This document shows positions 55,009 through 64,000 of a DNA stretch of 64,000 nt, piece by piece (within the stretch, counting starts at the first letter, position 1; every line of letters starts with the position of its first letter). Source of the DNA: Poa pratensis. Taxonomy: Eukaryota > Streptophyta > Magnoliopsida > Poales > Poaceae. The stretch is taken from assembly GCA_947311845.1 (NCBI GenBank), contig CAMZMU010000041.1, positions 137,912,687-137,976,686 of the forward strand, written 5' to 3'. Position numbers and translations under genes: made by a program. A model generated the notes under the pieces. The model had not been told where the DNA came from and did not search any database. It saw only the letters and a list, made by a program, of their open reading frames with translations.

Positions 55009-58000
55009 TGTGGCGCCCTGACCCGACTGTTATACAGTGATGCTGCGTGTCACCGGTTAAGCGATACAAGCGGAGGTTACGGGTTTACCAATCCCCGGCC
55101 AAAACCTTTGGCAGGCGTTGCTGGGTACACCTCACTCCAGACAACGCAACACCCCGATTGATGCCTTAACACGGGCGCAACCCTCAAGGCATAATAGTAA
55201 GATCAAGACTTGTGGAACAACTGGCACATCACAGACTCTACGACACAAAAATCATATAGTTCAACTCTTATACAGAGAAAGATAGCAAATGACAAACAGA
55301 GGTCACAGACCCAACATTACAACATGCGGAAGCGAAGGGCATTGTTCTAAACAACAAGATCCAAATATATGGCCTAAGAGGCCTACAAATAAACATCGCA
55401 GCGCTAGCTATTCCGAGATGTCCCAAGCTGCCACCTGGGAACCCCAGACTACTCGTCGACGTCCACAAAGAACCCACCTTCGAGGTCGGTGAAGTCCTCC
55501 TCTGAAACAAAAGCAAAGACGTTGAGTTCGACGAACTCGCAAGATTAGGAGCTAATATATGCTCGATGATTCGCTGTCAAGGTTTTATGGCTCTTTTGCA
55601 TAAAGCTGATTTTATTTATGAAAAACATAACTCAAAGGCATCGACTATTAGAACATTTTCAAAGAGGGGTAAGAAGTAACTCTTTTCTCTTGAGATCACT
55701 TTCTCAACAACAACCACCATCACATCATTGTACCTGTTCATCATAGGCACCTCCCGAATCACCCTCGAGGAAGTCAACCTTACATTCGTGGAATTGGTAC
55801 CTCTAGTACCCAGTTTTTAATTATTCCGTTAAAGTTATTCTATGATCATCGTCCATTCCCAAGTCGTCCGTAACCGTGGACACGGCTATTCGAAAAGATT
55901 TAACCCTGCAGTGGTGTACAAATGTTTGCCACGCGTACCGCCCGGCCCATTACCTACGCATTAGCTCTCTTCCTTGGAAAGCCGGTTGGGTGGGAACGGT
56001 GTCGACTTCTCCCTCGTTAAGGACTTTCCAGGATCATCAGTGGCGGTAGGACTGCCAGGATCACCACACCCCGCCCCACGGCCACTTATTTTCCTAACAC
56101 CACCATCCTCATCTCCGTTCAACACCATCACGCACGCGCAAATGGAAAGCCAAACTAGAGGACCCTGGCTAGCCCCGCTCGAGTTATTTAGTCTATGAGG
56201 GTTCCTGCAATTGCATAGGCCTCACGCATGGTTGCACGCTCAGTCTTGGTTCAGGAGGTACAGAACTCGCACCTAGGCGGCAAGAACGAGACAACCCACC
56301 ACATTCCATGTGGCCTCTCATCCCCACCTTCTTAGCATTTTATTATCCACCTCCACAATTCTCCACCATCACATCACTGTCACAAGTTAACACCTGTTTC
56401 CAGCATTCACCATCCCTAGTACAACTAGGCATTTCACTAAGCATGGCTAAGCACTTGCATAGCATAGTAAGTATTCCATGGCCAACAATACAAACCTATG
56501 GTAGTAGGAAGGTAAAACAGGTATTGGCAACAGGATTCTAATGCAACTAGTAGGATACTCTAATCCAGGCAAAAGACATTTAGAACCGCATGCAATATTA
56601 TAATGGAGAAAATAATTGCGAAAATAGGATAAGATATGCTCAGAGGGGGATTACGCTTGCCTGGATCAACGTGCTGGTAGTACGGATCCGCGGGGTATTG
56701 TGGAGTAACCCCGACTGCTTGATCTAACGAAAGACAAACATCGGGAGAGAACAATCAATCACCACACATATGCTCAACAAATGCAATGCGCAAACATATG
56801 ATGACATGACATTTTAAATCCCCGGGAGTGGGATGATGCAACTATTCCAATTAAACGGAGTTCAGGTGCTTAGGGGGGCGCAACCCGGATATCCGTGAAA
56901 TTAGGTCATGGACGAACTTTATTTGTTGATTAAGGAAGATGGAACCCTATGTTGCACTTGGATATAAGATGTTATGATCAGATGATGCAATGCAGGGTAT
57001 CGGTGATTTAATATACAGGATAACCATTTAAAAGGTTTGTTCACGAATTTCCGGACATTTGGTATGTTACACGCAATTTTCTGAAGCACGGATAATAAGT
57101 TGGTACATTTATAATTTACTATTTTAAATATGTGCTTTTAAATTATTTTATTTCCTCTTTTAAATGTTTTCCTTTAACAAGTTATTTTGAACACAGCTCA
57201 AATATTTGCCAAATTAGAAAGACAAGTATTTGAAACAGTAGTAAATTTTCTTGTATTGAACAAAATCGGAATTTCCGGTTTAAATCTAACTCGGATTCTC
57301 CGATACAAAACAGACTCCAAAATTTGGCTAAGGAGTGAAGTTTTGGGGTACTGGACAAATTCGGATAATCCGAATTTGAACCAACCCGGAATATCCGGTC
57401 AACACCATCGCCTCAAAATTTTGCTAAGGACCGAAACGAGTGTGTACTGAAGAAAAACAGAATATCCGATGGTTTGGGCGTCGGATTATCCGAGCTGAAG
57501 AACAGCACGGTGGCGCACGGCTGCCGGCGGTGAGCTCAACAAACTCGAGCTACGGTTTGCGAGAGAAGAGAAGGAGGGCACGGGGACGACGGCATGCTCA
57601 CCCTGAGCTCGTTTGCGGGGACGGCGGGGTCGGGGACGGGCCACGGCGGCGGGAATCGCACGGCGCGGCGGCGGCCGTGGTCGAAGGGAACGGGGACGGC
57701 GACGGCGAACGTGGACTCCCCGGATCGATTCCTCCAGCAGAGGAGTAGAGGATGGCACGGCGGAGCGATTCGTGGCCTTCACGCGGCTTGGGGCTGCCTC
57801 AGTCGACGGCGAGGCGGCGGCGGAGCTGCGGCCCGGGCACGGGTGCGTCTCCGCAGAGAGACGGGGGAAGAGGAAAATGGAGGGGAAAACGGGGGAGAGG
57901 CAGTGGGAGCAGTTGGGGCTCGTCGTGCTCCTGCTCTCATTGCAGGTAGAGGCAAAGGGGAGGGGGCCCCCGGCGCGTGCAACGCGAGCGCGACACGGCG

Positions 58001-58762
58001 ACGGCATGGCGCCAGTGTCCAAGGAGAGAGACGACGATTTTGGAAATTGGTCCCTGCAGATTTAATTCCTTCACGGATTGGTCCTTCTTCAGTTTCTTTT
58101 TAAAACCCTTTAGAACCAGCAGCACTTTAGGTAATTAATTGGGGCACAAAAACATTTTAGAAAAATGTGCAAAAATTTGTGTAGCCTCTTCGTACTAGAT
58201 AGAAGCTCCACAAAAATTGGCGATTAAAAATAAAAAGTTTTGAACACCAATTGTTCATAGGGTTCGAAAAGGTCATTTTTAATAATTTCCAAAATATTTT
58301 TATTTGGAGTATTTGAGCATTTCCAAAAATAGTGAAATTATTCATGGAGGCTCTCACACTACTATTGAAGCTCCCCATAAATTTAGTTTGAATTTTTGGA
58401 AAGGTTTAGCTTGGTTTCACAATAGGATTTGAATTGAACCAATTTTGAATTCCCAATTTTATTTCTTTGCTTGGCAAGAATTTGCCTTTGACCAATATTT
58501 ATAAAATGCATTCTTGGAACTTCCTGGACAATTATAATTTGTCAAAGTATTTTATTTTGCAACTTTGAAGGTTGTCAATGCTTTGTAAAATTGTTTGGGC
58601 AAGTCTGGCAATCGAGTTTTTCCAATGTTGCCCAAAACAAATAGTGTGTTGTTTAGCAATTTTAGAATGGATGCAAATTATGCATGCATGCCATGATGCA
58701 AATGAGGACACAAAAGTGAAAATTTATTCGGGTTTTTAGGTTTTCAGCTTTGGGCTGTTACA
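55009..58762 (-). repeat. 5' LTR of the LARD-like element
   Basis: 3,754 bp, co-linear with 48206-51960. It also contains the GC-rich block (57500-58000) and the near-palindrome cluster (57267-57492). Confidence 0.92.
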
Positions 58763-58767
58763 ATGAT

Positions 58768-59146
58768 CTTTTGAGCAATCAAAAGGGAGTGGTTGGCAAG
58801 GAAGGGCTTGGGGTTGCTCCTAAGTCCAAGAAGGCAAACAAGAAGAAGAAGAAGCCTACTTCCCCTTCAAAAGATATTGTTTTTATGAAGGAGCGGGAGC
58901 TGGGCAAGAAGAATGCTGAACCCATTGTGGGTGGTAAGGCCACTAGGGGCAATGCCACTCACAATGACTTTGCAGGAAAATATAACCCCTCATATGTGCT
59001 TATGAAATCTAGAAATGGTTATGTTTTTGCTAAATATGTTGGTACATCATATGGAGATGATTCTCACTATGCTATTTGGGTTCCAAAGACCCTTGTGACT
59101 AACAAAAAAGGACCCATTCCAAAATGGGTACCTAAATCAAAGACTT
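58768..59146 (+). pseudogene. gag: gag of the Sirevirus-like element, C-terminal part
   Basis: Continues from 48205 across the nested element: NLND joins LLSNQKGVVGKEGLGVAPKS, then a Lys-rich basic stretch (KKANKKKKKPTSP) and an aromatic block ending PIPKWVPKSKT with a stop. This segment normally runs on into protease, which begins about 30 nt further in another frame. Confidence 0.8.
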
Positions 59147-62100
59147 GATTTATTGTAGGGTTTTTCTTCCGGTGGATCTTCATGGCTCATTGATAGTGGG
59201 TGTTCATCTCATATGACCGGAAGAAAAGAATAGTGAAGGGCTTACTGAATCAACTACGCACATTCTCTCATGTCACCGTTGGGAACAATGCAAGGCTTAA
59301 GGTATTGGATATGGCAAGGTTGTGATCACTCCAAAGTTAACCATTGAGAAGGTCCTCCTTGTTGAATCCCTTTCATATAATTTACTTTCCGTTGGCAATT
59401 ATGCAAGGTTGGCTACACCGTTATCTTTAATAAATACCACGTGACCATCCTTTTACACAAACTCTTAAAGTAGCCTTTGTTGGATTTGTGAGAACGGTTT
59501 GTATGTGGTCGATTTCTCGAAAGAGACCACTCAAATTGCCACGTGTCTAATGGCTAAATCCGACAAGGGTGGCTTTGGCATCGCCGGCTAGGCCATGTCG
59601 GTATGAGAAATTTACAAACTCTTGTAAAGGGTGGACACGTGGTAGGACTAACCGATGTTAATTTTTCCAAAGATCGTCCTTGTAGTGCTTGCATAGCCGG
59701 AAAGATGCATGAAAAGAATCACCCCAAGAAGACCATTATCTCCACTAAGAGGCCTTTGGAGCTCCTTCATATGGATCTTTTGGGCCTCCCACATATGATA
59801 GTCTTGGTGGCAAGAAATATTGTTTGGTGATTGTGGATGATTATTCAAGATATTGTTGGACTTTCTACATCAAGAGAAGAGTGAAACTCAAAATATATTC
59901 ATTGACTTTGCAACCCTAGTTCAACGCCAATATGACTCCAAGATTTTGGCAATAAGAAGTGACAATGGTACGGAGTTCAAGAATTACACTATGGATGATT
60001 TCCTAAGTGGGGAGGGCATTCAACACCAATATTCCGCTGCATATACTCCCCAACAAAATGGTGTTGCCGAAAGGAAGAACCACAATCTTATTGATATGGC
60101 AAGAACTATGTTGGCCGAATTTCATTCCCCATACAACTTTTGGGCCGAAGCCATCAACACCGCTTGCCACTACTCAAACCGGCTCTTCTTCCGTCCTCTC
60201 ATGGAAAAGACACCATATGAACTCCTCACCGGTAAAAAGCCAAATGTATCTTACTTTCGAGTCTTTGGTTGCAAATGCCATGTTTACATTAAAGGTTGCA
60301 AAATTGCTAAATTTGAATCTAGATCTTTTGATGGTATACTTGTTGGATATGCCGCAAAGTCTCATGCTTATAGGGTCTACAACATATCCACCGGGTGTGT
60401 TGAAGAATCTATGAATGTGGAGTTTGTCGAGGATAATGGCTCCCAAGGGGGCATATTGATCATGATGATGTAGGTGATGATGCTCCATCTCAAGCCATAA
60501 GAACTATGGGGATTGGAGAACTTATTCCTATTGAAGAACCTATTGATATTCAAGAAGAAGGAACAAGTTCTACTCAAGTTGAGCCATCCACCTCAACAAT
60601 TGATCAACAACTATCAAGACAAGAACAAGAACAAGATCTTCATTCACATGATCAAGAAATGGTCAAGACCCACCCAACTCTAGTGGTGAACAAGAACATC
60701 ATGAACCCACAACTCCAAGAACTCCACTTAGGGTTGACCATGAACAAGATGAAGGCAATGATGAAGATATTTGTGTTGGTGAAACAATTGGTCAAGCCAT
60801 GGAACGCCGGGTCATCCGGCGTGCATCAAAATTGGATTATCAACAACACTTCAAAGAAAATATCCTTGGGAGTATCGTAGGGGTGTGTCCACACGCAATC
60901 AATTATCTAACTTTTGTGGTCATGTCTCTTGTTTGTCTAGCTTAGAACCTCTCAAGGTATATGATGCTCTTGAAGATATGGATTGGGTTGCGGCTATGCA
61001 TGAAGAGTTGAACAACTTCGAGCGCAACAAAGTGGTCATTAGTTGAAAGACCCAAAGACACATGCCATAATGTCATTGGAACCAAGTGGATATTTAAGAA
61101 CAAGCAAGACTCACATGGTCAAGTCATCCGCAACAAAGCAAGATTGGTTGCACAAGGCTACACCCAAATCGAAGGAGTCGACTACGGTGAAACCTATGCC
61201 CCCGTTGCTAGACTTGAATCCATTCGCTTACTAATTGCTTATGCATCTACTCATAATTTTTTTATCAAATGGATGTTAAAAGTGCTTTCTTAAATGGTCC
61301 ACTAAATGAATTGGTGTATGTTAAACAACCTCCGGGTTTCGAAGACCCTAAATTTCCTAACCACGTCTACTTACTACATAAGGCTCTTTATGGGCTCAAG
61401 CAAGCTCCACGTGCTTGGTATGATCATCTCAAGGAGTTCTTAGTAGACCGTGGCTTTGAAATTGGGGTAATAGATCCCACTCTTTTTACAAAAAGGTAAA
61501 TGGAGATTTTTTGTATGCCAAATATATGTTGATGATATTATCTTTGGTTCTACTAACCATGAATTTAGTGATCAATTTCAAGCTAATGACCAAGGAATTT
61601 GAGATGTCCATGATGGGAAAGTTGAATTATTTTCTTGGCTTTGAAATCCACCATGAGAAGGAACATTCTTATGTCAAGCCAAGTATATTAAGGACATGCT
61701 CAAGAAATTTGATATGAACAATGCCAAGCCTTATAAGTTTCCCATGGACTCCAAGGCGGATCTTCACTTAGATCCGGATGGTAAGGAAGTTGATCAAAAG
61801 CTTTATCGTTCTATGATTGGATCTTTGCTTTACCTTTGTGCATCTAGACCGGATATTATGTTTAGTGTGGGTATGTGTGCAAGATTCCAATCAAGTCCAA
61901 CAGAAAGTCATGATACTGCAGCCAAAAGGATTTAAGATACTTGGTGGATACTCCTAACTTTGGTCTTTGGTATCCCCATGGTACAAGCTTTGATCTTGTA
62001 GGTTATTCGGATGCGGATTGGGCGGGCTGCAAAATGGATAGAAAATCAACTTCGGGTACTTGCCAATTCCTTGGTAGGTCACTTGTGAGTTGGTCTTCGA

Positions 62101-62434
62101 AGAAACAAAATTGTGTGGTCGCCTCCTCCACCGAGCCGAATACATTGCCGCCGGAAGTTGTTGTGCACAATTATTATGGATGAGGCAAACTTTAAAGGAT
62201 TATGGTGTCATTTGTGACAAAGTGCCTCTTTTGTGTGACAATGAAAGTGCCATCAAGATTGCTCATAATCCGGTACTTCATGGGAAGACCAAGCATATTG
62301 AGATCCGGTATCATTTTCTTCGAGATCATGTTGAAAGGGTGATATTGCAATCAACTATGTCAACACCAAGCATCAACTGGCCGATATGTTCACAAAGCCT
62401 CTTGGTGAAGCAAGATTCAAGAGTTGAGAGGTGA
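59147..62434 (+). pseudogene. pol: pol of the Sirevirus-like Copia element, many frameshifts
   Basis: Copia domain order. Protease: SSWLIDSGCSSHMTG with the DSG at 59192-59200. GAG-pre-integrase and zinc-binding: WHRRLGHVGMRNL near 59580 and CSACIAGK near 59690. Integrase core: VIVDDYSRY near 59835, RSDNGTEFKN near 59960, QQNGVAERKNH near 60055, then FGCKCHVY. Reverse transcriptase: VARLESIRLLIAYAS near 61215, [11 protein letters not shown] near 61275, [11 protein letters not shown] near 61395, YVDDIIFGS near 61530. RNase H: GYSDADWAGC near 62005, then LLCDNESAIKIAHNP near 62230 and KHIEIRYHFLRDHV near 62300. At least eight frame changes; no uninterrupted polyprotein remains. Integrase before RT places it in Copia. 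Confidence 0.9.
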
Positions 62435-62529
62435 ACTAAATGTGGTGGACATAAGCAATTGGATTTAGTGGAAAACTTGCATACCTACCCATATTAGACA
62501 TTTATTTTGTTTTAGATGTAGGCATGGAC

Positions 62530-62540
62530 ATAGGGGGAGT
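62530..62540 (+). other. Polypurine tract behind pol
   Basis: ATAGGGGGAGT, the usual Copia polypurine tract, about 100 bp after RNase H. The sequence behind it does not match the start of the 5' LTR, so either this is an internal purine tract, as reported for Sireviruses, or the true 3' LTR start lies outside the window. Confidence 0.6.
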
Positions 62541-63262
62541 GTAACTCAATTCATGAGTCAACACTTCCTTTATTATGCGCAAATAGACAAATCTTGCATC
62601 ATAGTCACTTATGTGACCAAATGTGCTTCAAGATGAGTTTTGATTTTGAGCCCAAGATATATCTTCACGGTTTCAAGTCATTTATACTCAAACATGGAGG
62701 CTAAGGCCACCGCCCTTCTTTGTTTTAAGGAGTTGGATTTAATTGGATTATTTGGGTATTGTTAGACCTTGCTCTATTTTTGGGAAAACCCTTGGAGTTG
62801 GCTTTTTCTTTGCTGCATCTTGCAACTCCAAGTTTGTAACCACACTCACAGTGACATACCTCTAAACCTAAGCCATGTCTTATCCCATAAAACCATCTAA
62901 AATTTCCCTGCACAAGTTCATTTTTCATAAAATCTGGTACTCGGCTGGTTCAGGCCCCGGTACTACCGAATGCCAGGAACCGGTACTACCGCCACCTAGG
63001 AAGTAGCAGTTGTGAAACTGTGAATTTCCCGAGCGGTCGGTACTACCGGTCCCTCGGCACCGGTACTACCGGGCGTGCGGTGTTGACTCAAATACGGGTG
63101 CGGATCGGGGAAGCACCCTTCTTCCCCAAACCGCATCTCACACTTGGTCGACCCGCCGCCTCTCCATCTAGCGCCGTCGGGCCGCCACCGCCGGCGACCC
63201 TTCCCTCGCCGTCCCCGGCCGGATCTGCTCCGTGGGAGTCGCTCCCATTCCTCTCCCCTCCG
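62541..63262 (+). promoter_or_regulatory. Post-pol region with GGTACTACC near-palindromes, possible promoter of the next ORF
   Basis: No coding domain. Four copies of CGGTACTACCG lie at 62957, 62980, 63038 and 63061; two more at 63481 and 63504 are in the following intron. All have C as centre base on the plus strand, opposite to the cluster in the 5' LTR. A GC-rich leader (63100-63260) leads to ATG 63263. Confidence 0.45.
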
Positions 63263-64000
63263 ATGGCCTCTGGTACTTGCCCTATTTTGCCTTCTTTTGG
63301 TCTCTATTTGAAACCTAAATGTGCTAGGGAAAATCACCGGTAGCTCCATATTTTTCGGTTAAAATTGTGGGGGAGTCTTTCCTAGGCCTGGGACAACATT
63401 AGCTTGTTTCTTAGTGTAGCTATTTTGTCGATTTGTCATGGATTCGTGTTCTCACCGAGGTCAACATCAATGGTGATGGCCGGTACTACCGCCCTCGTGG
63501 GATCGGTACTACCGGGACTCTGTTCCACTGAAACCTGATAATTCAACTCCTACCTACAGTTAGCAACTAGTTTGTTTTACAAATTCATGAACTTGTGCAC
63601 TTACCCATATTCCCTCTACACCTATATATGTTGTTTCACAGGTGGTCGTGGTGGTAGCCGTGGTGGTAAGGATAAGGTGGTGTACTCTCGCAAAGATAAG
63701 AGGCCTCAAGTTGATGAGTCTGATGACGAGGATGAAGAAGACATTGAAGAAGAGGTTTTGCCAACAAGAACCACTGCCAGAACTCAAGGTCGTATGCCTC
63801 CGCAAGCCGTCCGCAAGCAAGCATCTCCCAAACCTTTCACCAAATATCGTCTTCATGAGTATCGTGCCTATAGGGAGGTTGATCCTTATGTTACAGAGAG
63901 GGATCCTCGGTTGAGAAACTCTCACTTCCACACCCATGAGCAAGAAAGAGTTTATCAACAAGTGTATCTGGCATCAACCAAGAAACACAAAGTGGTGCCT
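63263..64000 (+). CDS. spliced post-pol ORF, unknown function, runs off the window
   Basis: Exon 1 63263-63272 (ATGGCCTCTG), intron 63273-63641 (GTACTT to TTTCACAG), exon 2 from 63642, open to the window end. The joined frame reads MASGGRGGSRGGKDKVVYSR: an RGG-type basic start, then an acidic stretch (ESDDEDEEDIEEE), a basic linker and RAYREVDPYVTERDPRLRNS, HTHEQERVYQQVY. I recall similar N-termini among grass proteins annotated as 'putative plant transposon protein', a weak recollection. The position behind pol is that of the env-like ORF of some Sireviruses, but no signal peptide or membrane segment is visible in this part. Alternatives: a captured gene or the start of another element. Only about 123 residues are visible. 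Confidence 0.55.

Larger units (their letters stand above)
48206..58762 (-). mobile_element. LARD-like non-autonomous LTR retrotransposon with 3.75-kb LTRs
   Basis: 10,557 bp with a perfect 5-bp target duplication ATGAT (48201-48205 and 58763-58767); removing it joins the Sirevirus gag frame exactly. LTRs are 48206-51960 and 55009-58762, differing only by scattered single changes and 1-nt indels. The primer-binding site next to the right LTR and a purine-rich tract next to the left one show minus orientation. The 3.05-kb interior has no gag or pol. LTR start TGTAACAGCCC and initiator-Met priming suggest a chromovirus (Tekay/Del-like) relative, by inference. Recent insertion. Confidence 0.9.
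44614..64000 (+). mobile_element. Sirevirus-like Copia retrotransposon, degenerate, 3' end outside the window
   Basis: Visible parts are 44614-48205 and 58763-64000; the rest is the nested element. Order: 5' LTR, initiator-Met primer-binding site, long gag with zinc knuckle and coiled coil, protease, integrase, reverse transcriptase, RNase H, polypurine tract, then at least 1.4 kb more with a spliced ORF. Long gag, post-pol extension and a cluster of near-palindromes in the LTR are Sirevirus features (Maximus is the Triticeae example). Many frameshifts show that it is old. The left boundary is approximate because no 3' LTR is available for comparison. Confidence 0.75.

Noticed and set aside
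62541..63262. Post-pol region taken as the 3' LTR of the Sirevirus
   Set aside because: It does not match the start or end of the 5' LTR at 44614-46024, and its palindromes have the opposite centre base; a direct-repeat LTR would match.

Overview
The window looks like Triticeae (wheat, Aegilops, barley or rye) nuclear DNA. Most of it is nested LTR retrotransposons of types typical of those genomes: Athila-like Gypsy elements with a tRNA-Asp primer-binding site, a BARE/Angela-like Copia LTR, a Sirevirus-like Copia, a Tat-lineage-like Gypsy carrying an antisense gene, plus L1-type LINEs and small DNA transposons. They surround a small gene island. Species-level assignment is not possible from the sequence alone.

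Layout. 1-8905: a minus-strand Copia LTR sits in the tail of an Athila-like element, which is joined to a second copy of the same family (LTR 789-2404, gag-protease, LTR 7290-8905), giving a tandem LTR chain. 8906-19817: the 3' part of a Tat-like Gypsy element with an antisense, intron-containing Transposase_28-like gene and a 491-bp 3' LTR; it is split by a complete minus-strand non-autonomous element (9196-15700). 19818-44613: the gene island. It holds a group-IVa-type bHLH gene with a frameshift (23408-24937), a tRNA-Thr(AGU) gene (38077-38150) and an intact seven-exon plastid pyruvate kinase alpha-type gene (39193-43494, minus). Between them lie a 5'-truncated LINE with a 12-bp target duplication, a TRIM-like element directly behind the bHLH gene, MITEs, a LINE split by a solo LTR, a hAT remnant with perfect 8-bp target duplication, and a PIF/Harbinger derivative that keeps only the Myb/SANT-type ORF1. 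44614-64000: a degenerate Sirevirus-like Copia element (5' LTR, gag, pol and a spliced post-pol ORF that runs off the window), split by a 10.6-kb minus-strand element with 3.75-kb LTRs and no coding capacity (48206-58762, target duplication ATGAT).

Nothing here forms an operon. The probably functional loci are the pyruvate kinase gene and the tRNA; the bHLH gene may be functional if its 1-nt frameshift is an assembly error. The most interesting non-standard signals are the antisense spliced gene inside the Tat-like element, an acidic-repeat/hydrophobic ORF in the non-autonomous element, a spliced ORF behind the Sirevirus pol, and clusters of near-palindromes in two unrelated LTR families, one of which flips its central base between the two ends of the Sirevirus.
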